From the NCBI GenBank assembly GCA_944385055.1, contig CALWVT010000004.1, forward strand, positions 62,001 to 126,000: a DNA stretch of 64,000 nucleotides, given 5' to 3'. How positions within the stretch are numbered: the first letter of the stretch is position 1; every line of letters begins with the position of its first letter. The notes under the pieces are model-generated. The model had not been told where the DNA came from and did no database searches. It worked only from the letters and a program-made list of their open reading frames with translations. Of the stretch, positions 1 through 7,477 are shown piece after piece. The translations under genes were made by a program, and so were the position numbers. The stretch is from an uncultured Clostridia bacterium. GTDB lineage: Bacteria > Bacillota > Clostridia > Oscillospirales > Acutalibacteraceae.

Positions 1-98
1 CCTTTGGCCGTTTTCCGACCAAAGACGCCGTTGTCTCTTTGACACGACTTACTATACCACACTTTCCGGCAGAGAAATTGTATTTTTCGGAACAAGGG
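1..98 (-). promoter_or_regulatory. Possible extended -10 promoter for a gene beyond the left edge
   Basis: This stretch follows the stop codon of the UbiB-like gene, reading leftwards. On the minus strand it holds an extended -10-like element (TGGTATAGT, about 49-57) with no clear -35. Further left is a 9-bp hairpin with a GAAAA loop (about 2-25), followed by the edge of the window. The promoter and hairpin could be the start of the next transcription unit. This is inference from motif shape only. Confidence 0.3.
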
Positions 99-1718
99 TC
101 ATTTTTTCCGCCCGCCGCGCTTATGCCGGTGCTCGCTGCGGATTTTCCATAAAAGCACCGCACACAGCACAAACGCAAGGAAAAAGCCCGCGATTCCCAC
201 CAAAGGCTGCCCCAGCAGAAGCGGGCCGATCTTTGTCGTGCAGATGATGCTCGAGCCCATTAAAAGCGACGCCGCGATGATGCAGACGATCAGCTTATTG
301 ACCATCGTGTCGATCTTTTTGAGCGGTTCCTCGGAGCCGACAATCTCCAAATTGAGCTTTGCGTGCCCTTTTGCCGCCATCTTCAATAGGTCCGAAAGCG
401 TGGCGGGAATCTCGACGGCGCCCTTCGCGCTCTCGAAAAGCTGGCGCGCGCCGTGGATGGCTTCCTTTTTCAAATCGAAATTCGCCTGCGCCTCCCCGGA
501 CAAGTGCGCCCGGATAATCCGCGCGAGGCTGACCTGCGGGCAGCACTTCGCGATGACCCCTTCGAGCGTCATCATGCCGCGCGCAAGCATCGTGATGCTC
601 GCCGGGATCGCGATGTCAAACGTGTTCGCCAGGTTTAAAAGCTGCTGGACGAGCAGGCCTAAGTTTATTTCCGAAAGGTTTTCGTTGAGATACTTGCGCA
701 GAAGCTCGTCGATGCTGTCGTAAAGCCGCGCGTGGTCGATATACCGCCCCGGCGTGCCGATGGTCAAAAGCACCTCCTCGACGGCGGCGACATCGTGCAC
801 GGCCGCCGCCCCAAACGCGCGGCGCAATAAACGCCGGTCCTGCTGGGTTAAGCGGCCCATCATGCCGAGGTCCAAAAAGATAATCTTCCCATCCCGGATC
901 CACAGATTCCCCTGGTGCGGGTCAGCGTGGAAGAACGCGTCGTCGAGCACCTGCTTCGTGTAATTTTCGGCCAGCTTTTCGCCGATCTCCTCGATGTCAT
1001 ACCCCGCCTCCCGCAGCTCGTCGAGGTGGTCGATCGGGATGCCCTCGATCTGTTCCATCACGAGGATGCGTTCGGTCGTCAAGGAGCGGTTGATTTTCGG
1101 GCAGCCGACGTAGGCGACGTCCTGGTTTCTAGCGGCGAACTCCTCGTTGTGGTCGGCCTCGAGCAGGAAATTCATCTCCTGCTGGGCGACGCGCCACAGC
1201 TCGTCGATGACCGCGTCGAAATCGATGACCTCCATGGTTTGTCCCAGGCCCATATGGCGCAGCAGGCGCACGGCCTTGTGCATGAGCTTGACGTCGAGGG
1301 CCATCGTGTCGTGGATGCCGGGGCGCTGGACCTTGATGACGACCTTTTCGCCGGTTTCCCGCAGCGTGGCGCGGTACACCTGCGCGATCGACGCGCTGCC
1401 CAACGGCGTCGGGTCAATCCACGAAAAGATCTGGGTCGCGTGGCGGCCGTATTCCTCATGGATCCGCTTTAAGATCTCCGGAAACGGGACCGGCTGCACG
1501 GTCATGCAGAGCTTCCCGAGCTCGTCACAGTACGCCTGCGGCAGAAGGTCGGTGCGCATCGACATGGATTGCCCGAGCTTTACATACGTCGGGCCCAAAT
1601 CCTCGAGCACACGGCGCAGCTTCTGCGGCGTCATGTCGTGGAGCACATCGTGGCGGCGCAGCACCGCGACGAGTTCGCGCAGGCGGGACGCGCTCGAGCG
1701 CGCGGTGTCTTTGCTCAT
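99..1718 (-). CDS. UbiB/ABC1-family atypical protein kinase-like protein
   Basis: 539 aa. Member of the ABC1/UbiB (AarF) family of atypical kinases, which bind ATP and are tied to quinone or isoprenoid lipid metabolism. Family marks are visible: the KxGQ motif near residue 46 (YVKLGQSM), the Ala-rich nucleotide loop (GSASIAQVYRA), the catalytic-loop region (DDAFFHADPHQGN) and the metal-binding DLG (IIFLDLGMMG). Two C-terminal hydrophobic segments (about 475-530) suggest membrane anchoring. Its ATG overlaps the stop of the upstream phasin-like gene (ATGA), so the two are translationally coupled. The family is clear; the substrate is unknown. Firmicutes members often occur without ubiquinone genes, so a role in quinone synthesis should not be assumed. 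Confidence 0.9.
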   Translation of the reverse strand: MSKDTARSSASRLRELVAVLRRHDVLHDMTPQKLRRVLEDLGPTYVKLGQSMSMRTDLLPQAYCDELGKLCMTVQPVPFPEILKRIHEEYGRHATQIFSWIDPTPLGSASIAQVYRATLRETGEKVVIKVQRPGIHDTMALDVKLMHKAVRLLRHMGLGQTMEVIDFDAVIDELWRVAQQEMNFLLEADHNEEFAARNQDVAYVGCPKINRSLTTERILVMEQIEGIPIDHLDELREAGYDIEEIGEKLAENYTKQVLDDAFFHADPHQGNLWIRDGKIIFLDLGMMGRLTQQDRRLLRRAFGAAAVHDVAAVEEVLLTIGTPGRYIDHARLYDSIDELLRKYLNENLSEINLGLLVQQLLNLANTFDIAIPASITMLARGMMTLEGVIAKCCPQVSLARIIRAHLSGEAQANFDLKKEAIHGARQLFESAKGAVEIPATLSDLLKMAAKGHAKLNLEIVGSEEPLKKIDTMVNKLIVCIIAASLLMGSSIICTTKIGPLLLGQPLVGIAGFFLAFVLCAVLLWKIRSEHRHKRGGRKK

Positions 1719-2032
1719 TTGCCGCTGTCCATCGCGTCGAGCTGTTCTTTCAGCCGGGCGCGCTGTTCGGGCGTCAGCTTTTCAAGCTGCGAGAGCAGAT
1801 CGTCTTGTTCCGCCTGCTGCGGTTTCGGCGCCTCCTTCTGGTGCAGCGGTTCGGGCGCGCCGGCGGATTTTACCTTGTGCTTTAATTCTTCGTTGAGGAT
1901 CTTCCCCTGCTCGACGGTCATCTCGCCTTTCTTGACGAGCATGTCGATCACCGCCTGCCCTTTTTCCGCGGTGGCCGCAACGGCGCCGATGCCGGCCAAG
2001 AGCACTTTTTTCATATCTTCGCTAAAATTCAT
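1715..2032 (-). CDS. Phasin-like small protein
   Basis: 105 aa. It has an amphipathic helical N-terminus (MKKVLLAGIGAVAATAEKG), then a charged helix, a Pro/Gln-rich linker and a Lys/Glu-rich C-terminal helix (about 78-105). The pattern matches the phasin / polyhydroxyalkanoate granule-associated family, small coiled-coil proteins on lipid or polymer surfaces. It has a strong AAGGAGG ribosome site and its own promoter (2077-2105). It is coupled to the UbiB-like kinase by an ATGA overlap, a pairing I recall from other Firmicutes. It may regulate or scaffold the kinase; nothing here shows polyester synthesis. Confidence 0.7.
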   Translation of the reverse strand: MNFSEDMKKVLLAGIGAVAATAEKGQAVIDMLVKKGEMTVEQGKILNEELKHKVKSAGAPEPLHQKEAPKPQQAEQDDLLSQLEKLTPEQRARLKEQLDAMDSGK

Positions 2033-2076
2033 CGTGGGAGACCTCCTTAAAATCGTATCTTTTTCATCCTTTTCTT

Positions 2077-2105
2077 AGCATACCACACCGCCGCACCACT
2101 TGCAA
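2077..2105 (-). promoter_or_regulatory. SigA-type promoter of the phasin-ubiB operon
   Basis: Minus strand: TTGCAA (2105-2100), 17-nt spacer, TATGCT (2082-2077). It lies between the dpaB stop and the phasin-like start, about 45 nt upstream of the start codon. Confidence 0.65.
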
Positions 2106-2111
2106 GCGGTT

Positions 2112-2687
2112 TTATCCGCGCAAAACCGGCTGCAATTGCCTGCCCAGCAGCGCGGCCTCCACCGCCTCGGGCAGCAGCGTGAAATCCGCCACCAACGACG
2201 AGGGCTTTTTTTCGGGATCATCCTGCGAAAACGGCGTAAAATAGATGTGTTTCGTATTGAGAAGCCGGCCGATATTCTGCGCGCTCGCGGCGAGCGCATC
2301 GTTTGTCGCAAGCGTCAAAAGCACCGGCCGCTGCACGCGCAGGTTGGACTTCACGGCCATCGTGACGGCCGTGTCCGTAATCCCGTTCGCGAGCTTTCCG
2401 AGCGTGTTGCCCGTGCACGGCGCCACCACCAGAAGGTCCACGAGCTTTTTCGGGCCTAAAGGCTCCGTCTCCAAAATCGTGCGCAGCACACGGCAGCCGC
2501 ACAAATCTTCAATCTGCCACAAAAAATCGGCGGCGCGGCCGAAGCGCGTATCCGTCCCCGCCGCCGTCTCGCTCATGATTGGCAGCACGCGGTAGCCGCG
2601 CTTTAAAAGCTCCCGCATGCCGTCAATCGCGCGCTGGAACGTACAAAACGAGCCGCACATCGCAAAGCCCAGCGTCTTCTGTGTCAT
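2112..2687 (-). CDS. dpaB: Dipicolinate synthase subunit B
   Basis: 191 aa. Flavoprotein-like subunit of dipicolinate synthase (SpoVFB), which with DpaA makes dipicolinic acid in the mother cell for loading into the spore core. The N-terminus (LGFAMCGSFCTFQ) and the VVAPCTGNTLGKLANGITD segment are typical of this HFCD-type flavoprotein branch. Length matches the family (about 190-200 aa). Its start overlaps the dpaA stop by ATGA, so the subunits are coupled. This is strong evidence that the host is a spore former using the SpoVF route. Confidence 0.93.
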   Translation of the reverse strand: MTQKTLGFAMCGSFCTFQRAIDGMRELLKRGYRVLPIMSETAAGTDTRFGRAADFLWQIEDLCGCRVLRTILETEPLGPKKLVDLLVVAPCTGNTLGKLANGITDTAVTMAVKSNLRVQRPVLLTLATNDALAASAQNIGRLLNTKHIYFTPFSQDDPEKKPSSLVADFTLLPEAVEAALLGRQLQPVLRG

Positions 2688-3565
2688 GACTCCTCACACC
2701 CCTTCAAAATCGAATACACCGACTGCTTGATGCTTTCGGCCGCCGCGCGCGGCGCGGTCTTCCCCGGCAGCGAAAATGCCTGTTCCGCGTGCAGATGGAG
2801 ACTTTCGGCGGCAGCCAGGTCGATGCCGCCCGGCGCCGAGGAAAGGTCCAGGAAGATACACGTTTTGGGGAATTTTTCGAGCACCGCGCGCGGAAAAAGC
2901 AAAGCCGGCACGGTGTTGATAACGAGGTCGTATGCCCCGCCGCGATAAAGGTCCGCCGTCGAAACCGTCCTGCAGCCGAGCGCCGCCGCAGCCGCACGGG
3001 ACGCCTCCCGCCGCGCGGCGACGGTCACCCGCGCAAACAAGTGGTAAAGCCGCACGGCGACCGCCTGCCCGACGCGCCCGAAACCCGCAACGAGGCAGCG
3101 GCTCCCGCAAAGGCTTTTGTCCATGGCACGCAGCGCATAAAAAAGCGCGCCCTCCGCGGTGATGGCCGCATTCTGCCGCGCAAACGACTCCCGCGCGCCG
3201 TAGTCGGCGATGGGGAGTTCCCGCAAGGCGGGGCAGGCGTCCTTTAGTGCCGCCGCCTTCCCGGCCAATACCCGGTGGCCCAAAAGGGCCTTCGCAAACG
3301 CTTCGTCCAGCCGGATGGGCGCCTGCGCAAACGGGGCGTTGAGCGTTTTGCCGTCCCGCGTCGCGGGCAAGGGCAGCAAAAGCACGCCGGCCCTTTCGGC
3401 CGTTTCCGCAAGCGGCCGCTGTTCGACGCCGCTGAAAAACGCGGCGCCTTTCAGGCGTTCGAAGCCGCAGGCCAGCACCGGAACCCCGTCCGACAACAGG
3501 GAATTTGCCAAAAAGACCTGCCGCTTGTCGCCGCCTATGATACCAAAAGAAATCGGATCCACCAT
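2684..3565 (-). CDS. dpaA: Dipicolinate synthase subunit A
   Basis: 293 aa from the ATG at 3565 (MVDPISFGIIGGDKRQ), which has a strong GGGAGGGAGAG site. The open frame runs further upstream but without a ribosome site or family similarity. DpaA is the NAD(P)-binding subunit of dipicolinate synthase. It shows an N-terminal substrate-binding half (GGDKRQVFLA) and a Rossmann half with CLVAGFGRVGQAVAVRL near residue 155. It is the first gene of a dpaA-dpaB operon divergent from murC. A mother-cell-type -10 lies just upstream (3592-3599). Confidence 0.93.
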   Translation of the reverse strand: MVDPISFGIIGGDKRQVFLANSLLSDGVPVLACGFERLKGAAFFSGVEQRPLAETAERAGVLLLPLPATRDGKTLNAPFAQAPIRLDEAFAKALLGHRVLAGKAAALKDACPALRELPIADYGARESFARQNAAITAEGALFYALRAMDKSLCGSRCLVAGFGRVGQAVAVRLYHLFARVTVAARREASRAAAAALGCRTVSTADLYRGGAYDLVINTVPALLFPRAVLEKFPKTCIFLDLSSAPGGIDLAAAESLHLHAEQAFSLPGKTAPRAAAESIKQSVYSILKGCEES

Positions 3566-3591
3566 TTCTCTCCCTCCCGTTTTGCTGTACC

Positions 3592-3614
3592 ATACTATGG
3601 AAAACCGAACGCGC
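3592..3614 (-). promoter_or_regulatory. Possible SigK/SigE-type promoter of dpaAB
   Basis: Minus strand CATAGTAT (3599-3592) fits the CATAnnnT core of mother-cell sigma -10 elements, with an AC dinucleotide about 15 nt upstream as in SigK -35 elements. It would start transcription about 20 nt before the dpaA ATG. The -10 lies inside an 11-bp near-palindrome (3590-3600). dpaAB orthologues are mother-cell genes, which supports the reading, but the motif is short. Confidence 0.35.
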
Positions 3615-3658
3615 GTGTGCGCGCGGCGAAGAAATCGCCGGGGGAAGGCGCGCGGCGC

Positions 3659-3687
3659 TTGCATTTGCACGCAAAAATGAGTATGAT
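3659..3687 (+). promoter_or_regulatory. SigA-type promoter of murC
   Basis: TTGCAT (3659-3664), 17-nt spacer, TATGAT (3682-3687). The leader that follows (about 3695-3814) has two GC-rich hairpins (about 3714-3730 and 3769-3790) without a U tract. Confidence 0.65.
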
Positions 3688-3814
3688 AAAGGAAGGAAAA
3701 AAGGGCCCCTTCCCGGCCGCAGCCGGGCCATCCCGAAAGGCGGGACAAACGGGGCTTTCAGAATATAGGCGGCGCCCGAAAAGGCCGCCCACACAAAAGG
3801 AGTTGTTCCCCTTC

Positions 3815-5194
3815 ATGGAGGATTTGCTTTCGAAGGTCAAACGCGTTCATTTCATCGGCATCGGCGGCAGCGGCATGTGCCCGATCGCCGAAATTTTGAT
3901 TCACCGCGGCTACCAGGTTTCCGGCTCGGACGCCGCCGAGTCGGACACGCTCAAGCGCATGGAAACGTACAACATCCCGATCTATTTAGGCCAGCGGCCG
4001 GAAAACCTCAAGGACGCCGAACTCGTCGTCTACTCCGCGGCCATCAAGCCCGATAACCCGGAACTTGCGGCCGCGCGCGAACGCGGCATCCCCTGCATCG
4101 AGCGCAGCGTGATGCTCGGCATGGTGACGGCGCGCTATCCGCACAGCGTGTGCATTTCCGGCACGCACGGCAAAACGACGACGACGGGCCTGATTACGTC
4201 CGTGCTGCTCGACGCCGGCATGGACCCGTCGGCCATCATCGGCGGCAAACTGCCGAAAATCGGAACGAACGGCCGCCCCGGCGGGCACGACAAGATCGTC
4301 GTGGAGGCCTGCGAGTACGTGGACACGTTTTTGCAGCTGCACCCGTGGATGTCGGTCATTCTGGATGTGGACGCCGACCACCTCGACTACTTTAAAAACC
4401 TCGACAACATCGTAAAATCCTTCCACCAGTTCGCCCTGCAGACGAGCGGGTGGCTCGTCTATAACGGCGACGACGCGAACACGCTGCGCGCCGTCGCGGG
4501 CATCAAAAACGCAAAGCCCGTCTCGTTCGGCGAGTCGGAAGGCTGCGACTACCGCGCCGTGCGCATCGAGGACTGCAAGGGCGCGCGCGAGGCGTTCGAC
4601 ATCGAGCGCCGCGGCGAGGATTTGTGCCATGTAGAGCTCTCGATCCCCGGCCGGCACAATATTTATAACGCATTGGCGGCATTTGCCGTGTGCGACATTT
4701 TGGGCGTGCCGGTCGAAACGCTGCAGAAGAGCCTGCACGCGTTTACGGGCGTCCACCGCCGGTTTGAAATTCTCGGGAAATTCGGCGGCATCACGGTGGC
4801 CGACGACTTTGCGCACCATCCGACGGAATTGACCGCGACGCTGTCGGCCGCGATGCACATGGGATTTCACGCCGTATGGGCCATTTTCCAGCCGCACACG
4901 TACAGCCGCACGGCGATGCTCCTAGACGGCTTTGCCGAAGCGCTGAAAATCCCGGACCATGTGATCGTCTCCGAAATCCTGCCGGTGCGCGAGACGAACA
5001 CGTACAATATTTACGCGGAGGATCTCGTCAAAAAGGTGCCGGGCGCCGTCTACCGGCAGACATTCCCGGAAATTGCCGACTATGTGATGGCGCACGCGGA
5101 GCCGGGCGATTTGATTCTGACGCTCGGCGGCGGCAACGTCTACGAATGCGCGAACCTGATTGTGGACCGCTACAAGGCGCAGGGCAAAGCCTAA
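3815..5194 (+). CDS. murC: UDP-N-acetylmuramate-L-alanine ligase
   Basis: 459 aa. MurC adds L-alanine to UDP-MurNAc, the first amino acid of the peptidoglycan stem peptide, in the cytoplasm. Visible: the N-terminal nucleotide-sugar-binding motif (HFIGIGGSGM, about 12-21), the ATP loop (GTHGKTTTTG, about 116-125), the Mur ligase central domain (VDADHLDYF) and the C-terminal Rossmann domain (DDFAHHPTE). Start chosen at the ATG at 3815, preceded by AAAAGGAG; the longer open frame begins inside dpaA on the other strand and is not credible. The LUD-domain gene follows 31 nt downstream, so the two are probably co-transcribed. Confidence 0.96.
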   Translation: MEDLLSKVKRVHFIGIGGSGMCPIAEILIHRGYQVSGSDAAESDTLKRMETYNIPIYLGQRPENLKDAELVVYSAAIKPDNPELAAARERGIPCIERSVMLGMVTARYPHSVCISGTHGKTTTTGLITSVLLDAGMDPSAIIGGKLPKIGTNGRPGGHDKIVVEACEYVDTFLQLHPWMSVILDVDADHLDYFKNLDNIVKSFHQFALQTSGWLVYNGDDANTLRAVAGIKNAKPVSFGESEGCDYRAVRIEDCKGAREAFDIERRGEDLCHVELSIPGRHNIYNALAAFAVCDILGVPVETLQKSLHAFTGVHRRFEILGKFGGITVADDFAHHPTELTATLSAAMHMGFHAVWAIFQPHTYSRTAMLLDGFAEALKIPDHVIVSEILPVRETNTYNIYAEDLVKKVPGAVYRQTFPEIADYVMAHAEPGDLILTLGGGNVYECANLIVDRYKAQGKA

Positions 5195-5225
5195 CGTATC
5201 CGATTGGGAAAGGGGAAAGAAAACC

Positions 5226-5864
5226 ATGCAGGAACTCGTAAAAGCCGCAAACGCCAGGAAGGCGGCGACGATCCTAAAGGCGCTGGCGCGCCGGCAAATG
5301 ACGGGCCATTTTGTGGAGACGGGAGAGGAGGCCCTCGCCCTTTTAAAGACGCTTCTGCCCGCGGGCTGCAGCGTGGGCTGGGGCGGCTCCGCGACCGTGG
5401 ACGCGCTGGGCGCAAAGCCGATGCTGCAGGAAGCCGGTTACCGGCTCATTGACCGCGACGCGGCAAAAACGCCCGCGGAACGGATGGAAAAAATGCGCGA
5501 AAGCCTTTTGGCGGACGCATTCCTGATGAGCACGAACGCCATTACCCTCGACGGCGAACTGTTAAACATCGACGGCAACGGCAACCGCGTGGCGGCTTTG
5601 TGCTTCGGGCCGAAATATGTGATCGTTTTGGCCGGTATGAACAAGGTGGCGGCGGACCTGCACGCGGCTTACGCGCGCGTGAAGGCGGACGCCTGCGTGC
5701 CGAACGCCGTGCGCTTCCACGCGGGGACCCCATGCGAAAAGACCGGCGTCTGCCGCGACTGCGTGGGGCCCGACTGCCTGTGCGGGCAGATTGTCGTCAC
5801 GCGCAACTGTAAAATACCGGGGCGCATCCATGTGATTTTGATCGACGAGGCATTGGGATTTTAA
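5226..5864 (+). CDS. Orphan LUD-domain (LutC/DUF162-like) protein with Cys cluster
   Basis: 212 aa from the ATG at 5226, with a GGAAAGGGG ribosome site. It belongs to the LUD superfamily (LutC/YkgG, DUF162), shown by the GWGGSATVDALG segment (about 52-62) and NGNRVAAL (about 118-125). LutC normally works with LutA and LutB in lactate oxidation, but neither is next to it. The C-terminus is rich in cysteine: C157, C170, C176, C179, C184, C186 and C195, a spacing that could hold an Fe-S cluster or zinc. It follows murC and ends at a bidirectional terminator. Substrate unknown; lactate utilisation is not supported by the context. Confidence 0.85.
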   Translation: MQELVKAANARKAATILKALARRQMTGHFVETGEEALALLKTLLPAGCSVGWGGSATVDALGAKPMLQEAGYRLIDRDAAKTPAERMEKMRESLLADAFLMSTNAITLDGELLNIDGNGNRVAALCFGPKYVIVLAGMNKVAADLHAAYARVKADACVPNAVRFHAGTPCEKTGVCRDCVGPDCLCGQIVVTRNCKIPGRIHVILIDEALGF

Positions 5865-5893
5865 TTTTCCATTGAAATTTTCCCTTGAAAAAT

Positions 5894-5930
5894 GAAAGGC
5901 ACGGGCCTTTTGGGGGTCCGTGCCTTTTTG
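5894..5930. terminator. Bidirectional intrinsic terminator between murC-lud and the PepSY gene
   Basis: A 13-bp stem with one G-T pair (5895-5907 with 5915-5927) and a 7-nt loop. T-rich flanks lie on the plus side and A-rich flanks on the other. It sits between convergent genes. Confidence 0.85.
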
Positions 5931-5939
5931 ATGCGCCGG

Positions 5940-6611
5940 TCAGCTTCGCAGGTCGGCGTTCCAATCGAAGATCCGCCCGGTCGGGGGATCGATTTCAAAT
6001 TCATACTGCATGCCGTCAAAGAACAGCATCCCTTCGTACCGGCCGCGGCCGTCCCCGGACTCCTCCCGGATGTCTACGTCCGCCGCGCTGGCGCCGGGCA
6101 CCTTGCCCGCCGCGATGGCCGCGGCTTCCACAAGGCTCACCGGTCTGCCGCCCAAGGTGTCGAGCCATTCCTCGTCCACCTCGTAGTCCGCGCCCACGAT
6201 GCGCCCGCCGTGGATGGCCACCGAAAAGTCATAGTCCCCGTAGTCGGTCTCAAATTCGATGTCATAAAGCGGGATGCCGTTGTCGCCGTCTGTCTCGTTT
6301 TTCACGTTATAGGCATCGCCCGCCGGCACCCCGGCGTTTTCCAGCGCGATGGCCAACGCATCCTCCGGACGGATCTCCGCGTCCGCCGGCGCTTCAGACG
6401 GCGCGGCGCTTACCGGGGCTGCCGGTTCGCTTTGGGGGGCGCCGGCAGGAAGGCTTTCGCCCGCCGGGGCGCTCGAAAAAGCGCTTTCGCTTTTGGAAAC
6501 GCCGGCAGAAGACGTCGCCCCGGAGGGGGCGCTTCCCTGCCGGAGGCCGCAGCCGGCCAGGCAGGAAAGCAGGACCCCCGCCAGGAGCCCGAGGGAAAGG
6601 ATTCGTTTCAT
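5940..6611 (-). CDS. PepSY-domain lipoprotein
   Basis: 223 aa. Lipoprotein signal peptide with lipobox LAGC (Cys about residue 21), a low-complexity Ala/Ser/Pro/Glu linker (about 22-75), then two PepSY-type units (about 82-148 and 152-215), each with the acidic YDIEFETDYGDYDF or YEFEIDPPTGRI pattern. It is probably tethered to the outer face of the membrane. PepSY units often modulate peptidases or sense envelope state, but no partner is visible here. It has an AAGGAG ribosome site and starts 34 nt after the sugar-isomerase-like gene, so it is likely the last gene of the ansA operon. Confidence 0.85.
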   Translation of the reverse strand: MKRILSLGLLAGVLLSCLAGCGLRQGSAPSGATSSAGVSKSESAFSSAPAGESLPAGAPQSEPAAPVSAAPSEAPADAEIRPEDALAIALENAGVPAGDAYNVKNETDGDNGIPLYDIEFETDYGDYDFSVAIHGGRIVGADYEVDEEWLDTLGGRPVSLVEAAAIAAGKVPGASAADVDIREESGDGRGRYEGMLFFDGMQYEFEIDPPTGRIFDWNADLRS

Positions 6612-6644
6612 CGTGTCACACTCCTTGGTACCGTTTTCAAAAGT

Positions 6645-7457
6645 TCAAGCGGAAGCGCTCAAAGCCGCAAACTTCCGCTGCAAATCCTCCACAAACGATT
6701 TCGCGCGCAGAAGGTCTTCTTCCCCCGCAAAGTTCTGCCGGTAGACCTCGATGATCAGGTCCCCGCGGTAGCCGATGGCGGCGAGCATCCTTAACAGGCG
6801 GCCGTAATCCGTCTCCCCGCACCCCGGCAAGAGGCAGCTCTTCCCCGGCGCGTGGTCGTTTAAGTGGACGTGCACTAAGCGGTTGCCCATCGCGGCCGCC
6901 GTCTCAAACGGGCTCTGCCCGGCCCGCACGGCCTGTTTCAAGTCGAGCACGAACGCGCATTCCTCCCCGAGATATTCCTTCATGCTGCGCAAAAACGCGG
7001 GGTCGCTGCTGCGGAACTGGTTGACATTTTCCTGCGCGACCGTGATGCCGAACGTCTGCCCGAGGCGGAAAAGCTGCGCGTAATGCTCATAGTAGCCGCG
7101 CGCGTCCATATCGCCGGCCTTCTGCAGGCGCTGGCCGTGCAGCACGAGGATCGAGGCACCCAGGCGGTCCGCCGTCTCAAAGTACCGCTTATAAAATTCC
7201 AGGGAATCGGCAAACCGGCGCTCATAGCCCGAAAAGAGCAAAAAGCTCTCAAAGCCGGACGTAAACGGGTGGACGCTTTTCGCCGCCGCCCCGCACGCGC
7301 CGAGCTTCTCCGAGAGCATCCGCACGAAAGCGGGCTCCAATTCGCTGACCGTATTAAAGAAAAACTCGAAGCGGCGAAAGCCGAGCCGCAAAAGCGCGTC
7401 CAGCCCGTCTTCGATGCGGGCCGGATACAGGCAGGCCGTTGAAATCCCCGTCTGCAT
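6645..7457 (-). CDS. Sugar phosphate isomerase/epimerase-like TIM barrel protein
   Basis: 270 aa from the ATG at 7457 (MQTGISTACLYP), which has a GGAAGGAGG site; the open frame extends further into ansA without support. It fits the xylose isomerase-like TIM barrel superfamily (AP endonuclease 2 type). Metal-ligand-type segments are visible: ILVLHGQRL, ITVAQENVNQF, FVLDLKQA, LVHVHLNDH and GDLIIEVY. The substrate cannot be told from sequence. It lies 20 nt downstream of ansA and before the PepSY lipoprotein. Confidence 0.85.
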   Translation of the reverse strand: MQTGISTACLYPARIEDGLDALLRLGFRRFEFFFNTVSELEPAFVRMLSEKLGACGAAAKSVHPFTSGFESFLLFSGYERRFADSLEFYKRYFETADRLGASILVLHGQRLQKAGDMDARGYYEHYAQLFRLGQTFGITVAQENVNQFRSSDPAFLRSMKEYLGEECAFVLDLKQAVRAGQSPFETAAAMGNRLVHVHLNDHAPGKSCLLPGCGETDYGRLLRMLAAIGYRGDLIIEVYRQNFAGEEDLLRAKSFVEDLQRKFAALSASA

Positions 7458-7477
7458 AGGCCATCCTCCTTCCAATA

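Noticed and set aside
3275-3814. N-terminal extension of murC by 180 codons
   Set aside because: Lies opposite dpaA and the promoter region; MurC similarity begins at the ATG at 3815, which has a strong ribosome site.
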